DNA of 64,000 bases from Barrientosiimonas humi (GTDB taxonomy: Bacteria > Actinomycetota > Actinomycetes > Actinomycetales > Dermatophilaceae). The notes below the pieces were generated by a model. The model worked only from the letters and a program-made list of their open reading frames with translations. It had not been told where the DNA came from and searched no databases. Each line of letters begins with the position of its first letter. The stretch's first letter is position 1. The DNA is taken from the NCBI RefSeq assembly GCF_006716095.1, contig NZ_VFOK01000001.1, forward strand, positions 124,001 through 188,000, given 5' to 3'. Of the stretch, positions 47,650 through 55,906 are shown in pieces. A program made the position numbers and the translations under genes.

Positions 47650-49875
47650 CTACTCGACCGGCGCGACGCCGGTGATCCGGTGGATCGGAAGGGTGCGGCG
47701 GCTGGCCGAGCCCTCGATGCTGCCGACGACCCGCCCGCCGTTGACGCGCTCGGGGCGGAACAGCGCCCGACGTACGTCCCCGGTCTCGTCGACGTATCCC
47801 AGCCACACGGCGGCGTGGTCGGCGGCGGCATCGGCCAGCATCGTGACGGCGACGGTGGCGTCGGTGTGCGGGATCTGCGGCCCCTGCTGGGTCTCGCGGC
47901 GCTCGGCCGCCTCGGTCTCGTGCTGGCGCAGCCGGGCGACGAGGTCGGCAGCGACCGTCTCGTCGACCGGATCGACCGTGACCGGGCGGGCGGCGCTGGA
48001 CCCGCGACCGGTTGCCCGCCGCGCGGTGCGGCCGGCGAGCACGAGCCCGCCGTCGGAGGTCTCCGCGACGGGCGAGTGCGCGCGCAGCAGCTCCATCGCG
48101 GTCGCGGCCGGCGCCGGGGAGACCAGCACCGTCGGCGCGATGCGGCGCAGCTGCAGCGGTGCGAGCTCGCGGTCGGCGAGCATGGCGCTGAGCGCCGTCT
48201 CGTCCTCGCTGCGCACGTAGCACCCGACCGACCCGACGCGCGCCTGACCGTGCCGCCGGGCGACGTCGGCGACGAGGTACGACAGCGGCTGGGGGAGCGG
48301 CGTGCGCGACGCCGCCCCGAGCTGGTCGAGCAGGTCGGCGCCGGCGAGGCCGCTGTCCAGCGCACGCCGGACGCTCCCGGGAGTGAAGCGGAAAACCGTT
48401 GCGCCGCCACGAGACTCGACGTCTGCGGCGAGTCGCATGAGACGTCCCAGGTCGTCGGTGAGCGGGCCTGGTGCGATGGCGGTGAGGTCGGCCTGCACGA
48501 GCACGTGGTCGACGGGTTCGGGCAGGTGCGCGGCCGCGACCCGGCCCAGGTCGGCCGGGTCCAGGCCGTCGTGCAGCCCGCGGCCGACCGCGCTCAGCGC
48601 GCCGCGACCGGTCACCCCCAGCCAGGCGGCCTCCTGCAGCACGGTGGCGACCTGCGTGGGCGCACCGGAGGGCAGCCGCAACGGCCGCATCCACCGCAAG
48701 CGTTCCTCGACGTCTGCCAGCCGCGGCGCCGCACCGGCAGGCAGCCCCGCGAGCACCGCCACGACGTCGTGCCGCCGGGTGCGCAGCAACGGCCAGGCCG
48801 CCTGCTCGCTGAGCACGTTCACGACCGACCGGCCCTCGAGCCGTTCACCCACGAGCGACGGCGCCCGCACCGTGCTCCACCACGCGACGGCGAGGTCCGC
48901 CCACCGGCGACCGGGCTCGCGGGCGCGCCAGTCGTCGTACGCCGGGGTGGGCAGCCATGACGGGTCCAGCTCGCCGTCGGACGCGAGAAGCCCTGCAGCT
49001 GCAGCGATCTCGACGACGAATGCTGCTCGGTCGAGTCCCGAGTCGAGCCGGGTCGCGACGGCCTTGTGGTCCTTGACCGACAGCCCGCCCGACCGCAGCA
49101 CCCGCGGCGGGTCGCCCTCCCAGGCGCGCGCGACCTCCTCGACCTGGTCGAGCAGCTCGAGCGCCTCGGCGCCCGCGGAGGCGTCGATGTCGGCCGTGGT
49201 GAGCGTGGTCAGGTCTGCGGAATCCGGTGGCAGCAAAGGGTTCTCGTGCAGCACGCCGCCGCGCAGCGCGATGCCGACCTCGCGCGGCACGACCGCGTCG
49301 GCGCCGTCGAGACGAGCCATGAGGCCGGCGGTGACCAGCTCGTCCCGGGCGGCCGTCAGCGCGGCCCCCTCGAACGACGCCCGCGGCACGCCCCAGCGCA
49401 GCCGGTCGAGCACCCGCCGGGCGGCGTCGCTCAACCCGCTGACCGCCGCGCCGACGTCGGCGGGTGGGCGCACGCCGAGCTCGGCCGCCACCGGCCCGAG
49501 CCCGGCCGGGTGGGTGAGGGTCTCGCCGACCGCGCGGGCGGGGCGCATCCCCTCCGGCGAGCGCCACACCAGGCCGCGACCCCAGAGCTCGTCGAGGGGA
49601 GCCGCGAGCGTGGCCTCGTCGGTGCCGAGCAGCGCGGCCGCGGCGGGGCCGGACGCGCCTGCCACGAGCACGGACTCGAGCACGTGCAGCAGCCCGGCAT
49701 CCAGCTGTTCGAGGGCGCGCCGGGTGCTCGGCACGGTCGCGGCGCGGGCCGCGAGGGCGCTGAGGTTGGCGGGGGCGGGACGCGCGAGGTCGGGCCGCAG
49801 CCGGACGAGGCGGGCGAGCTCGGCGTCGTCGCGCGCGCGAACGTCGTCGGCGAAGCTGCGAGCAGGGCTGGGCAC
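47650..49875 (-). CDS. XPB-associated helicase_C_3 / WYL-like domain protein
   Basis: 741-residue protein without any helicase ATPase motif. The N-terminal 400 residues are helical and winged-helix-like; a helicase_C_3 / XPB-Ssl2 N-terminal-like domain follows (PVDHVLVQADLTAIAPGPLTDDLGRLMRLAADVESRGGATVFRFTPGSVRRALDSG). A WYL-like beta-barrel near the C-terminus (WLGYVDETGDVRRALFRPERVNGGRVVGS) could bind nucleic acid or a nucleotide. In mycobacteria the homologue is directly beside XPB (from memory, Rv0862c next to Rv0861c); here it is 10 kb away but on the same strand. A role in XPB-linked DNA repair is an inference from that pairing. Confidence 0.85.
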   Translation of the reverse strand: MPSPARSFADDVRARDDAELARLVRLRPDLARPAPANLSALAARAATVPSTRRALEQLDAGLLHVLESVLVAGASGPAAAALLGTDEATLAAPLDELWGRGLVWRSPEGMRPARAVGETLTHPAGLGPVAAELGVRPPADVGAAVSGLSDAARRVLDRLRWGVPRASFEGAALTAARDELVTAGLMARLDGADAVVPREVGIALRGGVLHENPLLPPDSADLTTLTTADIDASAGAEALELLDQVEEVARAWEGDPPRVLRSGGLSVKDHKAVATRLDSGLDRAAFVVEIAAAAGLLASDGELDPSWLPTPAYDDWRAREPGRRWADLAVAWWSTVRAPSLVGERLEGRSVVNVLSEQAAWPLLRTRRHDVVAVLAGLPAGAAPRLADVEERLRWMRPLRLPSGAPTQVATVLQEAAWLGVTGRGALSAVGRGLHDGLDPADLGRVAAAHLPEPVDHVLVQADLTAIAPGPLTDDLGRLMRLAADVESRGGATVFRFTPGSVRRALDSGLAGADLLDQLGAASRTPLPQPLSYLVADVARRHGQARVGSVGCYVRSEDETALSAMLADRELAPLQLRRIAPTVLVSPAPAATAMELLRAHSPVAETSDGGLVLAGRTARRATGRGSSAARPVTVDPVDETVAADLVARLRQHETEAAERRETQQGPQIPHTDATVAVTMLADAAADHAAVWLGYVDETGDVRRALFRPERVNGGRVVGSIEGSASRRTLPIHRITGVAPVE

Positions 49876-49995
49876 CGCAACAGCCTAAGACCGCGCGTGC
49901 GGACGACCCGAGCACCGCCGGGCCGATGGGCACGATCCGGCAACGGTTCGTCGACAACCCGGCGCCCCCGGTCAGCCCCGCGCCACGCTGCCCCC

Positions 49996-51414
49996 GTGGG
50001 GGCACGCTCGCAGCTGATGGTCCACCCGGTCTTCACCGGAGCGGTCGCTCTGCTCGCCGTCAACGACCAGCTGCTCAAGACGTACGTCGGTGGCCCGGTC
50101 GTCGGCAAGCTCAGCGACGTCGCGGGCGTGGTGCTGCTGGCCTGGTCGCTCGGCGTCGTGACGCGCCGGCCCGCCGCGTCGTCGGTCGTGGTGGCGCTGG
50201 CGTTCGCAGCGCTCAAGACGGTCCCCGGCGTGGCCGAGCTGGCGGCGCCGGTGCTCGGTGGCGCGACGCTGCGCGACCCCACCGACCTCGTCGCGCTGCT
50301 CGCCCTGGTCCCGTCCACGGCGGTGCTGCGGCGCACCCTGGCGGCGGGCGGTGCGGCACTCCCCGAGCGCCCGCGCAGCCTGCTCGCGATTCCCGCCGTG
50401 GTGTTGGCGGTGCTGGCCGTCACTGCGACGAGCTGTGCCCAGGCGCCGCTGCTGACCGACCTGCGCGTCAACGGCAACCAGGTGTGGGTCCAGCAGAACG
50501 GCGTGATCGTCGGCGAGCAGACCAGCGCGGCGCCGACGACGGCGCCCGCACCACCGGGTGCGACGTCGTCCGGGACGGCCGGGCTGCTCTCCGCCGCGCC
50601 GTCCTCGACCCGTCAGCCGTGGGAGTCGGGTCAGTGGGCGGTCAGCGGCGATGCCGGTGCGACCTGGACCGAGCGCGAGCCGACGGCCGCGCCCGGCGGG
50701 GCCCCCGCGACCCGGCAGGCCTGCGCGCCGGACGTCGGCTGCTTCCGCGTGGACGGCGGGCGACTCGTGGAGCACCGGGCGCGCGAGAGCGACCCGTGGC
50801 GTACGACCTTCGCGTTCACCTCGGAGCAGGAGCGTCGCCTCGCCCTGCGCAACAACGGCAGGTGCAACGGTGACGCGAACCGCTTCGAGCTCGACCGCGT
50901 CGCGATCGCCCGGACGGGTGCCGGTCCGGTCGTTCTGGTCAGCGCGAACAGCGAGGGCCTGCTGCGTCGCGCACCGGACGGCACCTGGAGCCGCGTGGCG
51001 GTGATCGACTGCCGCCCCACCAGGTTGTCCGGTCCGTCCTGGGTCAGCAGCCTCGTGTTCCTGCCCATCACCCTGCTGGCCTACAGCCTCGTCCTGGTTG
51101 TGCTCGCGGGCGTCCGGCGTCGCTGGTCGTGGAGTACGGCTGCGGGGGTCGCCGCCTTGGGCGGCATCGGCGTCCTGGCCTTCACCTTCGTGCTGGCGAT
51201 CATGAGCATCGATTACTTGGCGCAGGGCGTCACCTCCCTGGTGCTCTCGGTGGGCGTGTTCGTCGCCAGCCTCGTCGTCGGCCGGTCCGGCGAGCCGGAC
51301 GTGCCCCCGTCGCCCCGGCCGCCACCCGGCCCCCTGCCACCCGGCCCGCCGCCACCCGGCCCGCCCCCACCTGGTGTGCCGTCATCCGGTGCGCAGCCCC
51401 CGCAGCGCTCCTAG
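49996..51414 (+). CDS. Membrane protein with KLSD motif region and Pro-rich tail, unknown function
   Basis: 472 residues. Four N-terminal helices begin HPVFTGAVALLAVNDQLLKTY and contain GKLSDVAGVVLL, a pattern seen in uncharacterised bacterial membrane proteins. A helix near residue 135 leads to a cysteine-containing extracytoplasmic domain (about residues 145-335; CAQAP, ACAPDVGCFRV, RCNGDAN, VIDCRP) that resembles a sialidase/BNR-like repeat (WAVSGDAGATW). Three C-terminal helices and a proline tail (PPGPLPPGPPPPG) follow. The start is uncertain: GTG 49996 or ATG 50017. It is divergent from the gene at 47650-49875 by 120 bp. Confidence 0.75.
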   Translation: MGARSQLMVHPVFTGAVALLAVNDQLLKTYVGGPVVGKLSDVAGVVLLAWSLGVVTRRPAASSVVVALAFAALKTVPGVAELAAPVLGGATLRDPTDLVALLALVPSTAVLRRTLAAGGAALPERPRSLLAIPAVVLAVLAVTATSCAQAPLLTDLRVNGNQVWVQQNGVIVGEQTSAAPTTAPAPPGATSSGTAGLLSAAPSSTRQPWESGQWAVSGDAGATWTEREPTAAPGGAPATRQACAPDVGCFRVDGGRLVEHRARESDPWRTTFAFTSEQERRLALRNNGRCNGDANRFELDRVAIARTGAGPVVLVSANSEGLLRRAPDGTWSRVAVIDCRPTRLSGPSWVSSLVFLPITLLAYSLVLVVLAGVRRRWSWSTAAGVAALGGIGVLAFTFVLAIMSIDYLAQGVTSLVLSVGVFVASLVVGRSGEPDVPPSPRPPPGPLPPGPPPPGPPPPGVPSSGAQPPQRS

Positions 51415-51449
51415 GGTGGGCTCACCGACCCCTCGCCGTGGAGGACGCC

Positions 51450-53111
51450 ATGCCTGATGCACCTGTCCCGACCCCGTCGTACACGTCCGGCATCTCCGAC
51501 GTGCCGCTGCTGGGCGACACGATCCCGGGCAACCTGGCGCGCACCGTGGCCCAGCACGGCGACCGCGACGCGATGGTCGACCGCACCAGCGGCCGGCGAT
51601 GGAGCTATGCCGAGCTCGCGGCCGACGTCGACGCCGTCGCGAAGGGGTTGCTCGCGCTCGGGATCGCCAAGGGCGACCGCGTCGGCATCTGGGCGCCGAA
51701 CTGCCCCGAGTGGACGCTCCTGCAGTACGCCACCGCCCGCGTCGGCGCCGTGCTCGTCAACGTCAACCCGGCCTACCGCGCCCACGAGCTGCAGTACGTC
51801 GTCCGCCAGTCGGGCATGCGCACTCTCGTCAGCGCGGTGCGGCACCGGTCGAGCGAGTACGCCGCGATGGTGGAGGAGGTGCGCGGCGAGACGCCCGAGC
51901 TGCGCGAGGTCTACTACGTGTCGGTGGGGGAGGCGCCGCGCACCGGCGACGACTCCTGGCAGGCGATGGTCGACGGTGGGCGTGACGTCAGCGACGCCGA
52001 CCTCGACGCCCGCACGGCCGAGCTGGCACCGGACGACCCGATCAACATCCAGTACACCTCGGGCACCACGGGCTTCCCCAAGGGCGCGACGCTGTCGCAC
52101 CACAACATCCTCAACAACGGCTTCTTCGTGGGCGAGCTCATCGGCTACACCGAGGCCGACCGGGTGTGCATCCCGGTGCCCTTCTATCACTGCTTCGGCA
52201 TGGTCATGGGCAACCTCGCGTGCACCAGCCACGGCTCCTGCATGGTGATCCCGGCGCCCGCCTTCGACCCCGCGGCAACGCTGGAAACCGTTGCGGCAGA
52301 ACGCTGCACGTCGCTCTACGGCGTCCCCACGATGTTCATCGCCGAGCTCGGCCTCGACGACTTCTCGAGCTACGACCTGTCCACGCTGCGCACCGGGATC
52401 ATGGCCGGCTCGCCCTGCCCGGTCGAGGTGATGAAACGGGTGGTCGCCGAGATGAACATGGGCGAGGTGGCGATCTGCTACGGCATGACCGAGACCTCCC
52501 CGGTGTCGACCATGACGCGCGTCGACGACGACCTGCGCCGGCGCACCGAGACGGTCGGGCGGGTCATGCCGCACCTCGAGGTCGAGGTCGTCGACCCGGC
52601 CACCGGCCTGCCCGTCGGGCGCGGCGAGACGGGCGAGCTGTGCACCCGCGGCTACTCGGTGATGCTGGGCTACTGGGAGCAGGACGACAAGACGGCCGAG
52701 GCCATCGACCGGGCGCGCTGGATGCACACCGGCGACCTCGCCGAGATGGACGAGGACGGCTACCTCGCGATCGTCGGCCGCATCAAGGACCTGGTCATCC
52801 GCGGCGGCGAGAACGTCTACCCCCGCGAGATCGAGGAGTTCCTCTACACCCACCCGGCCATCGCGGACGTGCAGGTCATCGGGGTCCCCGACGAGAAGTA
52901 CGGCGAGGAGCTCATGGCCTGGATCATCATGCGCCCGGGCGAGCAGCCGCTCGACGCCGCCGCCGTCAAGGAGTTCGCGACCGGCAAGCTCGCGCACTAC
53001 AAGATCCCGAAGTACGTTCACGTCACCGACGAGTTCCCGATGACCGTCACCGGCAAGGTGCGCAAGGTCGAGATGCGCGAGCGCGCCGGCGACATCCTGG
53101 CGGGCCGGTGA
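51450..53111 (+). CDS. AMP-binding acyl-CoA synthetase (medium/long-chain fatty acid type)
   Basis: 553-residue ANL-superfamily ligase that activates carboxylic acids to acyl-CoA. Motifs: A3 phosphate loop YTSGTTGFPKGATLSH, A5 YGMTETSPVS, A7 MHTGDLAEMDEDGYLAIVGRIKD, hinge DLVIRGGENVYPREIEEFL, and C-terminal lysine in TVTGKVRK. YSVMLGYWEQDDKTAEAID is typical of fatty-acyl-CoA synthetases. The chain length is not predictable. The ATG has GGAGG close upstream. The TGA overlaps the GTG of the epimerase gene, an unexpected coupling that probably reflects compact genome layout. Confidence 0.93.
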   Translation: MPDAPVPTPSYTSGISDVPLLGDTIPGNLARTVAQHGDRDAMVDRTSGRRWSYAELAADVDAVAKGLLALGIAKGDRVGIWAPNCPEWTLLQYATARVGAVLVNVNPAYRAHELQYVVRQSGMRTLVSAVRHRSSEYAAMVEEVRGETPELREVYYVSVGEAPRTGDDSWQAMVDGGRDVSDADLDARTAELAPDDPINIQYTSGTTGFPKGATLSHHNILNNGFFVGELIGYTEADRVCIPVPFYHCFGMVMGNLACTSHGSCMVIPAPAFDPAATLETVAAERCTSLYGVPTMFIAELGLDDFSSYDLSTLRTGIMAGSPCPVEVMKRVVAEMNMGEVAICYGMTETSPVSTMTRVDDDLRRRTETVGRVMPHLEVEVVDPATGLPVGRGETGELCTRGYSVMLGYWEQDDKTAEAIDRARWMHTGDLAEMDEDGYLAIVGRIKDLVIRGGENVYPREIEEFLYTHPAIADVQVIGVPDEKYGEELMAWIIMRPGEQPLDAAAVKEFATGKLAHYKIPKYVHVTDEFPMTVTGKVRKVEMRERAGDILAGR

Positions 53112-54034
53112 GCGCCGTCGCCCCCAGCGGGGAGCAGTGGAGCATCCACCACGGCGACCAGCGGCTCACCGTCGTCCAGGTGGGCGGTGGCATCCGCGAG
53201 TACGCCGTCGGCGACCGCCCCGTCGTCTCCGGTTATCCCGTGTCGGCCAAGGCCGACGCCGGGCGCGGCCAGCTGCTCGTGCCGTGGCCCAACCGCGTCC
53301 GCGACGGGAAGTACGCCTTCGCCGGGCGCGACCAGCAGCTCGCCCTCACCGAGCCGGCCCGGGCGAACGCCTCGCACGGGCTCGTCCGCTGGGCGCTGTG
53401 GGACCTCGAGGTGCACGAGGCGTCGGTGCTCGTGGTGGCGTACTCCCTTATGCCGCAACAGGGTTGGGACTATCCGCTGCAGCTGCGGGTGCGCTACGAG
53501 CTCGGCGACGACGGCCTCACGGTCACGCCCGAGGCGACCAACGTCGGAGACGGCCGCGCGCCGTTCGGCTTCGGCGCCCACCCCTATCTCACGGTGGGGG
53601 AGGCGAGGGTCGACGAGGTGACGCTCACCGTCCCGGCGAGCACGGTGCTCGACGTGGACGACCGGCTGATCCCGACCGGCAGCTCGCCGGTGGCGGGCGA
53701 CCTCGACCTGCGCTCGCCGCGCGAGCTCGGCGCCACCGTGCTCGACCACGCGTTCACCGACCTGACGCCGGGCGACCACGGCCGGTGGGAGGTCGTGCTT
53801 GCGAGGGGCGAGCGTCGCGCGACCGTGTGGGCCGACGCCGAGGCCTACCCGTTCGTGCAGGTCTTCACCGGCGACACGCTGCCGGAGGACAAGCAGCGCA
53901 CCACCGGCGTGGCCGTCGAGCCGATGACCTGCCCCGCCAACGCCCTTGCCACCGGCGACCACCTGGTCGTGCTGGAACCTGACCAGACCTGGTCGGCCCC
54001 CTGGGGCATCCGCCCGTCCCCGCTGACCGACTGA
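53108..54034 (+). CDS. Aldose 1-epimerase family protein
   Basis: 308-residue galactose-mutarotase-like protein. Catalytic histidine and glutamate are in FGAHPYLTVG (about residue 158) and GVAVEPMTCPANA (near residue 280). The substrate-binding histidine is in NASHGLVRWALW, and the sugar-site arginine is in PWPNRVRDGKY. The family interconverts alpha and beta anomers of aldoses; members of this subfamily may act on hexose phosphates or other sugars. The start GTG overlaps the acyl-CoA synthetase stop (GTGA). It converges on the acetyltransferase gene, with a pair of inverted family C repeats between. Confidence 0.9.
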   Translation: MSAVAPSGEQWSIHHGDQRLTVVQVGGGIREYAVGDRPVVSGYPVSAKADAGRGQLLVPWPNRVRDGKYAFAGRDQQLALTEPARANASHGLVRWALWDLEVHEASVLVVAYSLMPQQGWDYPLQLRVRYELGDDGLTVTPEATNVGDGRAPFGFGAHPYLTVGEARVDEVTLTVPASTVLDVDDRLIPTGSSPVAGDLDLRSPRELGATVLDHAFTDLTPGDHGRWEVVLARGERRATVWADAEAYPFVQVFTGDTLPEDKQRTTGVAVEPMTCPANALATGDHLVVLEPDQTWSAPWGIRPSPLTD

Positions 54035-54043
54035 CGCAAAGCG

Positions 54044-54131
54044 GGTCGAGTAGCGCGAGGAACGAGCGCGTATCGAGACCCGGCGCAGGGGGTCTCGATA
54101 CGGCCTCCGCTGCGCTCCGGCCTACTCGACC
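54044..54131. repeat. Inverted pair of family C repeats
   Basis: One copy (54044-54080) reads GGTCGAGTAGCGCGAGGAAC to GCGTATCGAGACC. A second (54091-54131) reads GGTCTCGATACGGCCTCCGC to GGCCTACTCGACC in the opposite sense. Ends pair, so the 88-bp block can fold into a long hairpin between the convergent epimerase and GNAT genes. The right end encodes the last codons and the TAG stop of the GNAT gene. Confidence 0.85.
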
Positions 54132-54727
54132 ACCATGGGCGGCGTGACGCCCAGCGCCTGCTCGATCTGCGCCAGCTCGGGGTCGCGCAGGCCGGCGGCG
54201 TCGTGGCGCCACCACACCTCGCGATAGACGACGCGGCCGGTCATCCACTCCTCGTAGCCCTCGCCGAGCACGACCTGGCAGGCCGGGGCGGGCGTACGGT
54301 CGCTCGCGGGTCTCACCCCGTGCGCGCTGCCCGGTGCGAAGCCGCGGGGGCCGTAGTACGCCGGCGAACCCTCAAGCACGAGAAGGGGACTCATCGTTCG
54401 GGCGCGTTCGACCGCGGCGCCCAGCAGGGCCGTGCCGATGCCTGTGGACTGCAGGTCGGGCAGCACCGACAGTGGGCTGAGCACGGTGATGTCGACCAGC
54501 GCGCGGCGCGCGTCGAGCCAGCCGTGGCTCAGCCCGACGTGGCCCACCACCCGGTCGTCGACGACGGCCACCAGGCCGGCGTGCGGGACGGCGCCGGCCG
54601 CGATCTCGCGCCAGATCGCCGCCACCTGCTCGCCCTCGCCGGCGAAGGCGGCACGGATGACGTCGAGCACGGCGTCGAGGTCGGCCGGCTGCTCGGGTCG
54701 GATCTGCGGTCGCGCGGTCTCGGTCAT
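54122..54727 (-). CDS. GNAT family N-acetyltransferase
   Basis: 201-residue GNAT-fold protein. The acetyl-CoA-binding motif A is in LSVLPDLQSTGIGTALLGAAVERAR (Q/RxxGxG/A as QSTGIG). Motif B follows in LLVLEGSPAYYGPRGFAPGSAHG. This arrangement, including YYGPRGF, is that of predicted N-acetyltransferases of the YhbS type. The substrate is unknown. The ATG overlaps the TetR stop (4 nt), so it is co-expressed with the regulator. The last three codons and TAG stop (Val-Val-Glu-stop) come from a family C repeat, so the C-terminus may differ from orthologues. Confidence 0.88.
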   Translation of the reverse strand: MTETARPQIRPEQPADLDAVLDVIRAAFAGEGEQVAAIWREIAAGAVPHAGLVAVVDDRVVGHVGLSHGWLDARRALVDITVLSPLSVLPDLQSTGIGTALLGAAVERARTMSPLLVLEGSPAYYGPRGFAPGSAHGVRPASDRTPAPACQVVLGEGYEEWMTGRVVYREVWWRHDAAGLRDPELAQIEQALGVTPPMVVE

Positions 54728-55329
54728 CCGGCGATCACTCGCTCCACGGCCAGGGACAGGGTCGGCTCGACACTATCGACGCGCAGCGGGCCGTCGGGGG
54801 TCATGACCTGCAGGCAGATGCCGTCCACGACCGCCAGCAGCAGGCGCAGGGCGTCCTCGACGGGCACCGCGAGCACCCCCTCCTCGTCGAGAGTGGTCAG
54901 CCACCCGCGCACGCTCCCGCTGAGGCGGGTGGTGAGCCAGGTGAGCGCGGCGCGCCCGCCCTCGGTGCGCTGCGGTCCGAGCGCGGTGACGTAGAGCCCG
55001 AACCACTGGTCCAGCGCCTGCTCGTTCGACATGCCGGCGAGGTGGCCCTCCTGCCCGCCCGGCAGGAACTGCATCAGGCACTCGGTGAGCCGTCGCTGCG
55101 GTCGCACGCGCCGGTCGCCGATGCGCTTGTCGGACACCAGCAGGTCCAGGGCCGGCTCGAGGACGGCGTCGTAGAGCGCGGCCTGGGTGGGGAAGTAGTG
55201 CCGCAGGGTGCTGGCGCCGATGCCCGCGCGGGCGGCCACCGCACGCACGCTGACCGAGTCGATGCCGCCCTCGACGGCCAGCTGCGCGGCAGCCTTGATG
55301 ATCTGCTGCCGTCGGTCCGTTCCTGCCAT
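54724..55329 (-). CDS. TetR family transcriptional regulator
   Basis: 201-residue TetR protein. The helix-turn-helix is at about residues 25-45 (SVSVRAVAARAGIGASTLRHYFP), followed by the helical ligand-binding domain containing a tryptophan-rich pocket region (ALDQWFGLYVTALG, LTWLTTRLSGSVRGWL). It is divergent from a small exporter gene and the interval contains two 17-bp CTAG-ended palindromes, so it probably represses both directions. It is followed with overlap by the GNAT gene. The inducer is unknown. Confidence 0.93.
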   Translation of the reverse strand: MAGTDRRQQIIKAAAQLAVEGGIDSVSVRAVAARAGIGASTLRHYFPTQAALYDAVLEPALDLLVSDKRIGDRRVRPQRRLTECLMQFLPGGQEGHLAGMSNEQALDQWFGLYVTALGPQRTEGGRAALTWLTTRLSGSVRGWLTTLDEEGVLAVPVEDALRLLLAVVDGICLQVMTPDGPLRVDSVEPTLSLAVERVIAG

Positions 55330-55352
55330 CTTTCCGCCTTTGGTACGCCGTA

Positions 55353-55403
55353 CTAGTACGCCGTGCTAGTTTGCTCCCACCAGGGACTAGCACACCGTAC
55401 TAG
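55353..55403. promoter_or_regulatory. Twin TetR operators
   Basis: CTAGTACGCCGTGCTAG (55353-55369) and CTAGCACACCGTACTAG (55387-55403) are 17-bp near-palindromes with shared consensus CTAGnACnnCGTnCTAG, centred 34 bp apart. A further half-site (GTACGCCGTACTAG) overlaps the first. They are between the divergent TetR gene (start 55329) and the exporter gene (start 55433). CTAG is rare in high-GC genomes, which makes six occurrences in 60 bp stand out. Confidence 0.82.
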
Positions 55404-55432
55404 CCCACCAGGTCACAGACAGGGAGCATCCG

Positions 55433-55906
55433 ATGATCGACACCGTTCGCGAGTTCACCGAGGGGCTCCCGCCGCTGCTGCAGTGGCTGGGGGTCGCCCT
55501 GGGCGGCGCCATCCCGTTCGTCGAGAGCTACTTCGGGTCGGCCATCGGTGTCGTGGCCGGGCTCAACCCGGTGGTGGCTGTAGCGGCCGCCGTCGCCGGC
55601 AACGTCGTCTCGATGCTGGCGTTCGTGCTCACCGCGGACCGGATCCGGCAGCGCCGCGGCGTGCAGGACCCCGCCACGATGACGCCGAAGAGGCAGCGCG
55701 TCATGCGCATGCTCGACCGGTTCGGCGTGCCGGGGGTGAGCCTGCTGGGGCAGACGCTCCTCCCGAGCCAGATCTCCTCGGCCGCGCTGGTCGCGGCGGG
55801 CGCGCGCACCCGGTCGGTGATCGGCTGGCAGGTCGTCTCGATCATCCTCTGGGGCGTCGGGTTCGCGCTGCTCGCCCGAGCCGGCGTCAACCTGGTGGGA
55901 GCGTGA
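55433..55906 (+). CDS. Small multidrug export family membrane protein
   Basis: 157 residues with four likely membrane segments. The N-terminal GGAIPFVESYFGSAIGVVAGLNPVVAV pattern is shared with the putative small multidrug export family (DedA/SNARE-like in topology). The basic cytoplasmic loop DRIRQRRGVQDPATMTPKRQR is followed by a re-entrant proline region GQTLLPSQISSAA and a final helix. AGGGAGC precedes the ATG. Control by the divergent TetR protein is likely from the twin operators. The transport function is inferred from family naming, not proven. The 3' end overlaps nagA by 20 bp, convergently. Confidence 0.82.
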   Translation: MIDTVREFTEGLPPLLQWLGVALGGAIPFVESYFGSAIGVVAGLNPVVAVAAAVAGNVVSMLAFVLTADRIRQRRGVQDPATMTPKRQRVMRMLDRFGVPGVSLLGQTLLPSQISSAALVAAGARTRSVIGWQVVSIILWGVGFALLARAGVNLVGA

